From contig CAYNOR010000002.1 in assembly GCA_964398915.1 (NCBI GenBank), positions 186,001 through 250,000 on the forward strand: 64,000 bases of DNA. Direction: 5' to 3'. The position numbers and the translations under genes were made by a program. Numbering within the stretch: position 1 is the first letter of the stretch; each line of letters begins with the position of its first letter. Below are positions 43,889-53,190 of the stretch, piece by piece. Source of the stretch: Tichowtungia sp964398915. Lineage in GTDB: Bacteria > Verrucomicrobiota > Kiritimatiellia > Kiritimatiellales > Tichowtungiaceae. The notes under the pieces were generated by a model. That model was not told where the DNA came from. It worked only from the letters and a program-made list of their open reading frames with translations, and did not search any database.

Positions 43889-44628
43889 TAATCGACCCGC
43901 CAGAGAAAGAGACCGAGCGGTTTAACAGTCGGCACTTCATTGGTGCGTACGCCCGATTTTAAAACCCGTTGAGCGACTTCCGGTGTCAGTTCACCAATGC
44001 CAATTCGCAGAAGAAATCCAGCGATGCTGCGTACCATTTTGTAGAGGAAGCCTTCACCAACGACACAAATGGTCACATCCCCTTCCCGCGTTCGGCTGAC
44101 AGTCACTTTTGTAATGGTCTTGATTGTACCCTCAATTTCGCGCTTCGGATTGGCGGTGAAGGCAGCAAAATCGTGTTTGCCAATGAGTTGTTCTGCCGCC
44201 TTGTGCATGGCTTTAATATCCAGCTTGCGCCGTTCATGCAGGCGGTAGAGCCGCAACTCCGGCGGAACGGCGTGGCCGTTCCAGATGAAGTAGCGGTATT
44301 CCTTGCTGACGGCGTCGTAGCGGGCGTTGAAATCCGAACGGACGCTTTCAAATTTCATTATGCGGATATCATAATCGAGTTGAGCATTCAGCCCGTTCAT
44401 GAATCGACCTGTGTCTACCGGCTCCTTCAGATCAAAATGAGCCACCTGCCCTTTGGCATGAACTCCGGCATCCGTTCGTCCGGAATGATGAATGCGGATG
44501 GGGTGTCCAACGAGATGTTCAATCGCACGTTCCACTTCGCCTTGCACGGTTTTCTTGCCGGGCTGCACCTGCCAGCCGGCATAATTCGTGCCGTCGTAGG
44601 CAATGGTCATTTTATAGCGCTGTGTCAT
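43885..44628 (-). CDS. truA: tRNA pseudouridine synthase A
   Basis: 247 residues. MTIAYDGTNYAGWQVQPGKK opens the family; the catalytic Asp lies in SGRTDAGVHAKGQVAHFD. C-terminal motifs FLYKMVRSIAGFLLRIGIG and the closing VKPLGLFLWRVDY fit. It modifies U38-40 of the tRNA anticodon arm. It converges with the giant gene, sharing 4 bp (43885-43888). Confidence 0.96.
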   Translation of the reverse strand: MTQRYKMTIAYDGTNYAGWQVQPGKKTVQGEVERAIEHLVGHPIRIHHSGRTDAGVHAKGQVAHFDLKEPVDTGRFMNGLNAQLDYDIRIMKFESVRSDFNARYDAVSKEYRYFIWNGHAVPPELRLYRLHERRKLDIKAMHKAAEQLIGKHDFAAFTANPKREIEGTIKTITKVTVSRTREGDVTICVVGEGFLYKMVRSIAGFLLRIGIGELTPEVAQRVLKSGVRTNEVPTVKPLGLFLWRVDY

Positions 44629-44688
44629 GGGCGATATATTTAACAGAATGCGGCACAGACGGCGAAAAGATTTACCAGTGGATTGTTC

Positions 44689-46395
44689 TCACTGCACCGC
44701 AGGACGAATATCGCGGATATTGAGCTGAAGATTGGTGCGTCCGTTCCAGACGTTTTCCTGCAATGTGAAAGCGATATCAATCAATCCGGCAGGCAATTTT
44801 TCAGCCATGTTGAAACCGATCGCTTCGTACCGTGTTTTCCCGTCGGAAAGCGTCAGTTTGAGATGTTTTTCCTTAAGGATGCGACTATCAACCGGCTTCA
44901 CTCCGCAAACCGCCCACACCGGTTCGGGATTATCCTGTCCGAACGGTCCGGTTCGCTTGAGGCCGTCCATCAGCGATTCATTGATTTCTGCAAGCGTGAC
45001 CATGCGATCTACTTCAAGCACGGGCCTCAAGTCAGCCGATTGAAGCTGTGCAATCGCGGCTTCATTGAAACGGATTTTAAACGCTTCAAGATGATGTGCT
45101 TCGACTTCCAATCCGGCAGCCATAGCGTGTCCGCCAAACTGTTTCAACAGACTCGAACAGATGTTGAGTCCATCAAGAATGTTAAACGCATCAATGCTGC
45201 GGCAGGAACCGCGTCCGCGTCCGCCATCCATACCGATTACGGCGACGGGACGGCCGTAGCGCGCCACGAGCCGTGATGCCACAATTCCGATTACACCGGT
45301 ATGCCAGCCTTCACGGGCGATCACCAGGCCAAAGTGTTTTGTCTCATCGAAATAGGCATCAATTTCTTCAATGGCATCACGGACAATATCTTTTTCGATG
45401 GCCTGCCGCTCGCGGTTGGCATTGTCTAGTAATTGAGCCAGTTCATCAGCATGTGCCGGCAAATCAGTAAGAAGCAGTTCAAGTGCGGCGTCGGCACGCC
45501 CTACCCGCCCGGCGGCATTAATACGCGGCCCGAGGGCAAATCCGGCATGCCACGTTTCGACCGTACCTGCCATACCGGACAATTTCTTGAGTGCATTCCA
45601 ACCGGCCCAGCAGGAGATTTCCAACGATTGGAACCCGGCACGCACCAGCACCCGGTTTTCACCAAGCAGCGGCACCATATCTGTGACGGTGGCAACGGCG
45701 ACAAAATCGAGATATTTTTTAAGATCAATGGAAGCCGAGATGATGCAATTCCTGTCGCGGCCATGCTTGATCAGTGCATGACAGAGTTTAAAGGCAACTC
45801 CCGCGCCAGCCAGAATACGACCCGGGTGTCCGGGCTTCAGCTTCGGGTTCACAACGGCAACGGCGTGTGCAAGTTGCGCATCCGGTTCATGGTGGTCGGT
45901 GATCACTACGTCCACACCAACCTCGCGGGCCTTATCAACGGACTCAACCGAGTTAGTGCCGCAATCAACCGTGACAATCAGAGACGGCTTATGTTCTGCG
46001 ATACATGCAGTCAGTGCTTCCGTCGACAGTCCGTACCCGTCATCAAAACGGCTGGGGATGTAGGCCGAAACATTTGCTCCGAGTTCCCGCAAAACGCGCA
46101 CCAGCAGAACTGTACTGCAAACTCCATCCACATCGTAATCGCCGAAGACGGTTATTTTTTCACCGGCATCCAGTGCACGGCGGATACGTGCGGCGGCTTT
46201 ATCCATATCCGGCAACTCAAAAGGATCACGGAGCGTGGAGAGCGCCGGATTCATAAACAGCTCGGCCTCGGCAGCGGTTTTGCAACCGCGTTGAGCAAGC
46301 AGTGCCGCCAACGGCCTAGGCAGCCTTTCCACAGTTTGGAAAAGCTGCTCGGCCAGCGTTTCATCGCACGGTTTGATTTTCCAAAGCTTGGACAT
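44689..46395 (-). CDS. recJ: Single-stranded-DNA-specific exonuclease RecJ
   Basis: 568 residues from the ATG at 46395. An in-frame ATG at 46443 is rejected because its first 16 codons coincide with a terminator hairpin. DHH-superfamily motifs are FGDYDVDGVCSTVLLVRVLR, VDCGTNSVESVD and VITDHHEPDAQL, followed by the DHHA1 region GRGRGSCRSIDAFNILDGLN and FGGHAMAAGL. It degrades 5' single strands in recombination and mismatch repair. Length fits RecJ (about 560-580). Confidence 0.95.
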   Translation of the reverse strand: MSKLWKIKPCDETLAEQLFQTVERLPRPLAALLAQRGCKTAAEAELFMNPALSTLRDPFELPDMDKAAARIRRALDAGEKITVFGDYDVDGVCSTVLLVRVLRELGANVSAYIPSRFDDGYGLSTEALTACIAEHKPSLIVTVDCGTNSVESVDKAREVGVDVVITDHHEPDAQLAHAVAVVNPKLKPGHPGRILAGAGVAFKLCHALIKHGRDRNCIISASIDLKKYLDFVAVATVTDMVPLLGENRVLVRAGFQSLEISCWAGWNALKKLSGMAGTVETWHAGFALGPRINAAGRVGRADAALELLLTDLPAHADELAQLLDNANRERQAIEKDIVRDAIEEIDAYFDETKHFGLVIAREGWHTGVIGIVASRLVARYGRPVAVIGMDGGRGRGSCRSIDAFNILDGLNICSSLLKQFGGHAMAAGLEVEAHHLEAFKIRFNEAAIAQLQSADLRPVLEVDRMVTLAEINESLMDGLKRTGPFGQDNPEPVWAVCGVKPVDSRILKEKHLKLTLSDGKTRYEAIGFNMAEKLPAGLIDIAFTLQENVWNGRTNLQLNIRDIRPAVQ

Positions 46396-46398
46396 ATT

Positions 46399-46433
46399 TA
46401 AAAAAACAGCGCCCCGAAACTTCGGGACGCTGT
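46399..46433 (-). terminator. Terminator after secDF, immediately upstream of recJ
   Basis: A 13-bp stem with one mismatch (46406-46418 with 46421-46433) is followed on the minus strand by a run of T that reaches the recJ start region. Confidence 0.85.
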
Positions 46434-46455
46434 CCGCTTTCACCTGCTATATTTT

Positions 46456-48936
46456 TCAGGCTTTTTCTTTTTTGTGCCACAACAAGGCCACCGGAGTGGC
46501 GATGTAGACTGAAGAGAATGTTCCAACTGCAATTCCGATGAAAAGAACCAGCGCGAAATCACGGATATCGCCACCGCCGAACATCCACAACGAAATGATG
46601 GTTAACTGCGTTGAAACGCCGGTTAATAAGGTGCGGCTCAGTGTCCGATTGATACTGAGGTTAGCCACATCAACATACGGCTTGCCATGCGATGACCGGA
46701 GGTCTTCACGAATACGGTCAAAAACCACAATCGTATCATTCACCGAATAACCGATGATGGTCAGTAATGCGGCAACAGTGGTCAGACTAAGCTGACGACC
46801 GAAGAGACAGTAGATGCCGATGGTGATAATCACGTCGTGTACCACGGCAACAACAGCGCCGGTCGCAAACCCGAATTCAAACCGGAAGGCTAAATAAATA
46901 ATGATCCCAATCAGTGAAAGAAACAGAGCAATCATGCCGCTTTTCTTCAATTCGACACCGATCTGAGGGCCTACGATATTGGACTGCAAATTGTGGTAGC
47001 CGTTTTTACCGAATGCAGATTCAATCATGCGGATAACTTCATCACCGTTCTGGCCGGCCACTTTGACTTCCAGCGTTTCAGCACCTTTGGATGTCGGATC
47101 CATATCACTCTGGTACTGGATACGGGCATCACGTATGCCGGCCTGATTAAGAGCCGACCGCACTGCATCAGACGGTTGTTTTTCATTGAAAGCGAAAGTA
47201 ACAGACGTTCCGCCGGTAAAATCGACACCGAAATTATCCGCCCCCTTCTTGAGGAAAACCGCCCATGTGGCGATGATTATAACGACCGAAACGCCGATAA
47301 CGAAATTGCGTTTCCCGAGGAAGTCAAAATTCGGGCTCTTGAAAACCTGCATCATCTTGATCGTTTTCAAATTCAGCTTGTCCGCCAGCAGATTAAGAAT
47401 CAAGCGGGTGAAAACAAGTACCACGATCATGCTGACAATGATACCGGCTGTCAGTGTGACTGCAAACCCGCGCACAGGGCCTGAACCCTGCCAGAAAAGA
47501 ATAACAGCGGTCAGCAGCGTGGTAAGATTTGAATCAAAAATCGCGCTGAATGCTTTGTCGTAACCGGCAGAAATAGCACTGCGCAATGACTTACCAACCT
47601 CCAGTTCTTCACGCATGCGCTCATAGATCAGAACGTTGGCATCCACCGCCATTCCGATTGTGAGCGCGATACCGGCAATACCGGGCATCGTCAGCACAGG
47701 CAGTCCGGCCATCGCTCCCGAACCGGCTGTAAAAAGACTAAGTATGCCGGAAGAAAACCACATGCCAAACGGCAGTAGAATCATCACCAGCAGCAGCGAC
47801 ACATTCGCCACCATCCCAGCCAGAAAATAGTAGCCTGCCATGAAAATAAATACTCCGATACCTCCGTAAATACTGGCACGTATACCACGGTCGATTGAGT
47901 CTTTACCAAGCGACGGATCAACCGTGCGTTCTTCAATGATGGTCACCGGCGCTGGAAGTGCGCCGGCGCGCAGTACATTCACAAGACGCGTGCATTCATC
48001 GACAGTAAATGAGCCGGTGATCTGGGCGTTACCGCTGTAAATTGCGTCCTGAATTGTCGGTGCTGAATACAGTTTACCGTCAAGAATGATGGCCAGACGG
48101 CGACCCGTTTCGCTATTCAGATTATTTTCACCGCGCGGTGCATAGGCGGCCGTGACTTTACCAAACCGCTCTGCACCGGCCTTATTGAAAGAAAGTCCTA
48201 TGTACGGCCGATTGATCTGATCGTAGTCAACGCGGGCATCTTTGAGCGCGGAACCAGTGAGCTGTTTGCGCACTTCAATATAAGTCGGCCTGTAAACGGT
48301 CGAACCGTCGCGCAACGTTTCTTTCTCCAGCATAAACTCAGCAGCGCGTTTGGCCCCGAAGCGTTTCAGGTCCTCCCAGAATGCGCGATCCATTGCCTTA
48401 TCTTCAACGGCTTTACGATCACGCACATAATACTGTTCATTGCCAACCCGTACTATGCTGAAGCCAGACGGAGCCAGCCCCGCAGAAAACAGTTCGTTGA
48501 CCCATGCATCGCTTTCGGCATGCACCAGACGGAATTCAAGAAAGGCGACACTCAGGATAGAATTTTTGGCTTCGGTTCGTTTGTTCACGTCCACACCGGG
48601 CAGGCGGATCACAATGCGGTTATCAAGCAGCGGATAGATTTCCGGCTCGGCGATACCGAGTCCGTCTACGCGGCTGCGAATGACTTCCAATGCCACGCCC
48701 TGTGTTTTTTTAACTGCCTCTTGGACCGCGGATTCAAGTGCGCCGTCTTCCAGCTTGGCATCACCCTCTAAAATCTGTTTACGGACTTCATTTTGATCCA
48801 CTTCCACGGTAAAGCTTGTTCCGCCCTTAAGGTCGAGTCCAAGCTTCACCTTCTCCTTGAACGGTGTTACTAACGCCAGTGACCACACGGTTAATGCGAT
48901 CAGTAACAGCCACTTCCACATCACGTTTCTGTTCAT
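46456..48936 (-). CDS. secDF: SecD-SecF fusion protein translocase subunit
   Basis: 826 residues. The SecD half has LGLDLKGGTSFTVEVDQNEV, the periplasmic P1 domain and GMAVDANVLIYERMREEL; the SecF half begins near residue 545 with FDFLGKRN, has VDFTGGTSVTFAF, and ends with GYSVNDTIVVFDRIREDL and RTLLTGVSTQLTIISLW. SecDF uses proton motive force to help pull preproteins across the inner membrane. yajC lies just upstream on the same strand. Confidence 0.96.
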   Translation of the reverse strand: MNRNVMWKWLLLIALTVWSLALVTPFKEKVKLGLDLKGGTSFTVEVDQNEVRKQILEGDAKLEDGALESAVQEAVKKTQGVALEVIRSRVDGLGIAEPEIYPLLDNRIVIRLPGVDVNKRTEAKNSILSVAFLEFRLVHAESDAWVNELFSAGLAPSGFSIVRVGNEQYYVRDRKAVEDKAMDRAFWEDLKRFGAKRAAEFMLEKETLRDGSTVYRPTYIEVRKQLTGSALKDARVDYDQINRPYIGLSFNKAGAERFGKVTAAYAPRGENNLNSETGRRLAIILDGKLYSAPTIQDAIYSGNAQITGSFTVDECTRLVNVLRAGALPAPVTIIEERTVDPSLGKDSIDRGIRASIYGGIGVFIFMAGYYFLAGMVANVSLLLVMILLPFGMWFSSGILSLFTAGSGAMAGLPVLTMPGIAGIALTIGMAVDANVLIYERMREELEVGKSLRSAISAGYDKAFSAIFDSNLTTLLTAVILFWQGSGPVRGFAVTLTAGIIVSMIVVLVFTRLILNLLADKLNLKTIKMMQVFKSPNFDFLGKRNFVIGVSVVIIIATWAVFLKKGADNFGVDFTGGTSVTFAFNEKQPSDAVRSALNQAGIRDARIQYQSDMDPTSKGAETLEVKVAGQNGDEVIRMIESAFGKNGYHNLQSNIVGPQIGVELKKSGMIALFLSLIGIIIYLAFRFEFGFATGAVVAVVHDVIITIGIYCLFGRQLSLTTVAALLTIIGYSVNDTIVVFDRIREDLRSSHGKPYVDVANLSINRTLSRTLLTGVSTQLTIISLWMFGGGDIRDFALVLFIGIAVGTFSSVYIATPVALLWHKKEKA

Positions 48937-49039
48937 AGTCGGATTCCTGTTAAAAATTAAATCAAGCGTCCTGCAGCCTCTCTACCGCTGACAGCCCTGC
49001 TGAGGCGGAAAAAGAAAAGACAACCAGTTCACTGTTTGT

Positions 49040-49390
49040 TTAAGCTTTTGCTTCAGAAGGGAGTTCACCCTTCTCATCTAAAACCTGCGAAACAGCGCTC
49101 TTGAGCACTTCGATCTTCGTTTTTTCAGCAATGCACACGATCAGGGTCTTTTCCTTCACGTTGGCAATTTCACCGATGATGCCGCTGGTGAGCAGTACGC
49201 GGTCGCCGGATTTAACTGCGTTAATCAGGGTTCTGCGTTCTTTTTCGCGACGGCGCTGCGGACGGATCATTACGAAATAAAAGATGGCGACCATAAAGAC
49301 CATCCAGCCGATAGTGAAAACCGGTGAAGATTGTCCCTGCGTACCGTTTGCGCCCGGAGGCGGAGCCATAGCGATTGTCTGTGAAAACAT
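49040..49390 (-). CDS. yajC: Preprotein translocase accessory subunit YajC
   Basis: 116 residues. One membrane segment (IGWMVFMVAIFYFVMIRPQR) is followed by RRREKERRTLINAVKSGDRV and LLTSGIIGEIANVKEKTLIV, the standard YajC pattern. It associates with SecDF, whose gene follows 103 bp downstream. Confidence 0.95.
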   Translation of the reverse strand: MFSQTIAMAPPPGANGTQGQSSPVFTIGWMVFMVAIFYFVMIRPQRRREKERRTLINAVKSGDRVLLTSGIIGEIANVKEKTLIVCIAEKTKIEVLKSAVSQVLDEKGELPSEAKA

Positions 49391-49413
49391 ACTTTTCTCC
49401 CTTACGTTATCCC

Positions 49414-49452
49414 AAAAAACACGAAGGTGGACATGCTAGAGTCCACCTTCGT
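49414..49452 (-). terminator. Rho-independent terminator upstream of yajC
   Basis: A perfect 12-bp stem ACGAAGGTGGAC/GTCCACCTTCGT with an 8-nt loop (49421-49452) is followed on the minus strand by GTTTTTTGGG. It ends the DUF975-like transcription unit. Confidence 0.92.
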
Positions 49453-49477
49453 CCTTGGCAAGCTTGAATCCCTCTGT

Positions 49478-50155
49478 TTAGTTATTCCCTGTCAAATCGT
49501 CGTAAAAAGCCGCCATGGCCGCCATGTAATACGGCCCCAGCCAGATAAACCCGATTCCGAAAGTCAAAATGCAAAGCAATTGCCAGCCGATAAACCGGAT
49601 CCAGAGCAATCCCATCCGGCCATAATTGCCTTTCATCAGCTCAATACTGCGACGGATTGCCTGCAGGGCACGCAAAGACGGAACGTCGGCCACCGCATAC
49701 AAAGCAAGTCCGTAGCGCATTTGTAAAATAAGCATGAACAATGCATAGCTGAGAAACATAACTGCTTCCAGGGCGATAATGGCCGGCAACGGGCTGGTTT
49801 TCATAAAGAAAAATACAGGAATCGCCAGCAGAATAAACGGTACCGCCCAGGCTAAACAAATCAGACCGATCAACAGATACGTGCAAAGTGCTACGCCGAA
49901 GCAGTTAAACCCGGCAAACAAAAGACTGAACGGGTTGTTTTGCTTCCGCACAGTGGCCAGAAAATACATGGTTATACCGACTGTCAGCGGCGCGGAAAAA
50001 ATAATTTGCAGTAACGGGCCAATGAGATGCAGCAGACTAACCCCTACCAATAAAATCAAATAAGCGGCCAGTACAGCGATGGATTTCCCCCAATTACCGG
50101 AAAGCCGCTCCCGGGCGACGGCAGTCAGCTCACAAACAGGTGTCGTACTTTTCAT
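49478..50155 (-). CDS. DUF975-like integral membrane protein
   Basis: 225 residues with about six hydrophobic segments. LTAVARERLSGNWGKSIAVL and SIELMKGNYGRMGLLWIRFI, then IGFIWLGPYYMAAMAAFYDD, match the DUF975 family. Members are of unknown function. It lies between the ABC ATPase genes and yajC with its own terminator. Confidence 0.75.
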   Translation of the reverse strand: MKSTTPVCELTAVARERLSGNWGKSIAVLAAYLILLVGVSLLHLIGPLLQIIFSAPLTVGITMYFLATVRKQNNPFSLLFAGFNCFGVALCTYLLIGLICLAWAVPFILLAIPVFFFMKTSPLPAIIALEAVMFLSYALFMLILQMRYGLALYAVADVPSLRALQAIRRSIELMKGNYGRMGLLWIRFIGWQLLCILTFGIGFIWLGPYYMAAMAAFYDDLTGNN

Positions 50156-50280
50156 ACTGTCTCCTTATAACAGCCATGGAATGATGGAATAACGGATTGA
50201 TGGATTGTTGAAAATAAAAACCGGCATCTCTCATCACATCAGCCGATCCCTCCCATATATTCCAATCATCCTTTAATTCA

Positions 50281-51060
50281 CTATTCTGCACCCCGAAGAG
50301 CTTTATCAATATCCGGCACGGCGGAAAGCAGTTTTTGTGTATAAGAATGCTGCGGATCGTCACAAACCTGATTGGACGTGCCGATTTCGACGATTTCGCC
50401 TTTGAACATAACGGCAATACGGTCGCTCATTTCTCGCACAACGGCCAGATCGTGACCGATGAAAAGGTAGGCCAAACCGCGTTCGCGCTGAATTTTTTTT
50501 AACAGCTGAATAATGTCTGCCTGCACTGAGACATCGAGCGCCGAGACAGGCTCGTCAGCTATGAGTAGCTTCGGTTCCAGTGCAAGTGCGCGGGCAATAC
50601 CGATCCGCTGGCGTTGTCCACCGCTAAATTCATGAGGATAGCGACTCAGCCAGTCGGGATTCAGGCCGACATCTTCAAACAGTGCGGCAACCCGTTCGCG
50701 CCGGGCGCTGCATGAAGCCCCCATCCGGTGGACATAAAGGACTTCTTCAATGGCTGAACCAACGCTCATGCGCGGATTGAGTGAGCCGAACGGATCCTGA
50801 AAAACCATTTGCGCCTGCCGGCGAAACTGTTTAAGCGCCGAGCCCTTCAGCGCCGTTACATTGCGCCCTTCAAACAACACTCTGCCCGCAGCAATCGGCT
50901 CCAAGGACAGAATGGCACGCCCAAGTGAACTTTTACCGCAACCGCTTTCACCGACCAGCCCAAGTGTTTCGCCCGCCGCCAGTGTAAAGCTGACGCTGCG
51001 TACCGCTTCAAGTTCGCCGTAGCGAACACTCACTTTTTCAACCTGTAGCAATTCATTCAT
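50281..51060 (-). CDS. Oligopeptide/dipeptide ABC transporter ATPase (OppF/DppF type)
   Basis: 259 residues. Walker A is GLVGESGCGKSSL; the signature and Walker B regions are FSGGQRQRIGIARALALEPK and LLIADEPVSALDVSVQADI. The QMVFQDPFGSLNPRMSV stretch and the C-terminal DDPQHSYTQKLLSAVP mark the Opp/Dpp subgroup. It overlaps the OppD-type gene by 4 bp. The matching permease and binding-protein genes are not in the window. Confidence 0.92.
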   Translation of the reverse strand: MNELLQVEKVSVRYGELEAVRSVSFTLAAGETLGLVGESGCGKSSLGRAILSLEPIAAGRVLFEGRNVTALKGSALKQFRRQAQMVFQDPFGSLNPRMSVGSAIEEVLYVHRMGASCSARRERVAALFEDVGLNPDWLSRYPHEFSGGQRQRIGIARALALEPKLLIADEPVSALDVSVQADIIQLLKKIQRERGLAYLFIGHDLAVVREMSDRIAVMFKGEIVEIGTSNQVCDDPQHSYTQKLLSAVPDIDKALRGAE

Positions 51061-51863
51061 TTTTTATGGAGTCTCGGAACGGCTTTGAGCAGTTTTTTTG
51101 TGTAGTCATGCTGCGGTGTGCACAGGACGGTTCGGGTTACTCCGGATTCAACCACTCTGCCCTTGTTCATTACATAAATACGGTCGGCGATATTGGCGAC
51201 AATGCCAAGATTGTGCGTGATCAGGAGAATGGAAAGTCCTCGCTTTTCACGCAGTTCAACGAGCAGGTCGAGGATTTGTTTTTGAACGGTAACATCAAGT
51301 GCCGTGGTCGGTTCATCAGCAATAAGCAGCTCGGGGTTGCAGGCAAGCGCCATGGCAATCATAGCGCGTTGCTGCATTCCACCGGAAAGTTGGTGCGGGT
51401 AAGCTTCTGCTGTGCGTACCGGGTCAGGCAGTCCAACATCAGTAAGCAGCTTTTTGACCTCCGTTTTGACGTTAACGCCTTTGCGATGCAGACGGATGGC
51501 CTCGCCGATCTGCCAGCCAATCGTATAGACAGGATTGAGCGAAGTTGCCGGTTCCTGAAAAATATACGCGATACGTGCGCCGCGGAGTTTCCGGAGTTCG
51601 GACGGTTTAAGCTTCAAGGGTTCCACATCCTGAAAAACGATCTTCCCGCCAACGATCCGCCCTGCCGGTTCAGGCACTAATCGGGCCAGTGCAAGCGCGC
51701 TGATGCTTTTGCCGCTACCGCTTTCACCGACTAAGGCGATAATTTCTCCGGAAAAAATTTGAAAATTCACACCGTCCACAGCCCGAACGGGATTCGTGAT
51801 GGAACCAAAATGGACGGAGAGGTCCTGAACAGCAACGAGTGGCTTGTTAAAAATTTCTGTCAT
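51057..51863 (-). CDS. Oligopeptide/dipeptide ABC transporter ATPase (OppD/DppD type)
   Basis: 268 residues. Walker A is ALVGESGSGKSISAL; signature LSGGMQQRAMIAMALACNPE; Walker B LLIADEPTTALDVT. IAYIFQEPATSLNPVYTIG is typical of OppD/DppD. The C-terminus is shorter than usual OppD, ending right after HDYTKKLLKAVPRLHKK, so the iron-sulfur-type tail of some OppD proteins is missing. It energises peptide import with the adjacent OppF-type subunit. Confidence 0.92.
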   Translation of the reverse strand: MTEIFNKPLVAVQDLSVHFGSITNPVRAVDGVNFQIFSGEIIALVGESGSGKSISALALARLVPEPAGRIVGGKIVFQDVEPLKLKPSELRKLRGARIAYIFQEPATSLNPVYTIGWQIGEAIRLHRKGVNVKTEVKKLLTDVGLPDPVRTAEAYPHQLSGGMQQRAMIAMALACNPELLIADEPTTALDVTVQKQILDLLVELREKRGLSILLITHNLGIVANIADRIYVMNKGRVVESGVTRTVLCTPQHDYTKKLLKAVPRLHKK

Positions 51864-51942
51864 TAAACAACCGTTTGTAATGCGTGATTTTTAAACGACC
51901 ATATCTGCTCTTCTTCTTACACATCACCGGGTACGCATTATT

Positions 51943-53037
51943 TCATCTCATCCGGTGAATAAACAGTGGACTCGCCAAGCCGAATACAAGGAGAGGCAGA
52001 CACCCTCCAAGAAAGGCGGGAATGATTTCCTGCTTGCCGAGCGCCTGAGCAATGAGTTGGAGAATATAGAAACCGAAAAACAGGCTCATGGCGACCATGA
52101 TCCCGGCAAAGGTTCCGCGACGTCCGGTGTGTGCACCGATCGGCACACCGATCAGCGCAACGATGAGACAGGTAAAGGGTGCGGACAGCCGACTGTAATA
52201 ATCCACCATTAAACGCGCCCGGGTATTGCTGGAAATGTCTTTTTTTGAGCGCAGATAATGGCGCATTTCATGTGACGAGAGATATTCAGGATCTTTGATC
52301 TCGGCCATAAACGTCTGCGGAGTTTCGCGTAAATCACGCATTTCTTTTTGTAAAACGATTTCAGGCGGCCCGGCAAGGTCACCGTTTTCCTTATAGGACT
52401 GAATCGTGAGGTCCATAAACCACCAGCGGCCATCGAGCCAGAGAGCCCTTTCGGCATGGTATTTTATTTCATCTGAACCGTCAGCACGCTGTTTGATCAG
52501 CTCAACGTTGTACATTGAGTAATCCCGTGTATCCAGTTTTTGAACCATCCAGACATGGCTGCGGTTTTTGAGCGCCAGCGTGCGGGCAAAATAAATTTCA
52601 TTATTACGGCCGGCCCGCTGGAATTTAAGAAATTTTTCAGCACGCCAGGCCGCATTGGGAACTATTTTTTCATTAATGAACGCTGTAAACAGGCTGGCTG
52701 CCAAGCCGACTCCGATAAAAGGAATGACAATGCGGTAGATACTGACTCCGCCGGCACGCATGGCGGTGATTTCGCTGTAGCGGGTGAGGCGGGAAAGGCT
52801 GTAGAGCATGGCCAACAGTAGACAAACGGGCAAAATACGTACCGTGATGGGTGGCAAAACCTGACTGTAGTAGTAGAGTATTTCTAATGGACGGACGTTG
52901 TTTTCTAGAAAATCGCTGAAATTATCGAATAGATCGTTAATGATGAAAAGAAGCGTAAAGCTGAGCAGACAGTACAGCAACGGAACAAGCAGGCTTTTCA
53001 AAAGGTATCGAGTAAGAATTTTCATAAGATTTGACAT
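51943..53037 (-). CDS. Lipopolysaccharide export permease, LptF/LptG family
   Basis: 364 residues. N-terminal membrane helices (RYLLKSLLVPLLYCLLSFTL), the conserved SRLTRYSEITAMRAGGVSIY, a periplasmic beta-jellyroll domain and C-terminal helices (GVPIGAHTGRRGTFAGIMVA) fit the YjgP/YjgQ family. It forms with LptB the ABC motor that moves LPS to the outer membrane, so the host is probably diderm with LPS. Whether it is F or G cannot be told from this gene alone. Confidence 0.9.
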   Translation of the reverse strand: MSNLMKILTRYLLKSLLVPLLYCLLSFTLLFIINDLFDNFSDFLENNVRPLEILYYYSQVLPPITVRILPVCLLLAMLYSLSRLTRYSEITAMRAGGVSIYRIVIPFIGVGLAASLFTAFINEKIVPNAAWRAEKFLKFQRAGRNNEIYFARTLALKNRSHVWMVQKLDTRDYSMYNVELIKQRADGSDEIKYHAERALWLDGRWWFMDLTIQSYKENGDLAGPPEIVLQKEMRDLRETPQTFMAEIKDPEYLSSHEMRHYLRSKKDISSNTRARLMVDYYSRLSAPFTCLIVALIGVPIGAHTGRRGTFAGIMVAMSLFFGFYILQLIAQALGKQEIIPAFLGGCLPLLVFGLASPLFIHRMR

Positions 53038-53190
53038 ACCCTAGCGGGTTCGGTTCCTCCCCGCAAGTTTGGAAGCGACCTTAACACATAACAAGTAATG
53101 CGTAACAGCGGCTTAGGAAATACGTATCACGCTCGCTTGAAGAATGTGGATAAATAACCAATACTGTCGTCATTAGAACGGAGACCCATT

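Noticed and set aside
46396..46443. Longer recJ start at 46443
   Set aside because: The extra 16 codons coincide with a terminator hairpin and T run; the conserved start is at 46395.
53041..53190. Origin-like or regulatory array between LptF/G and zwf
   Set aside because: Only ordinary AT-rich spacer with a TAATGCGTAA micro-repeat; no DnaA boxes were recognised.
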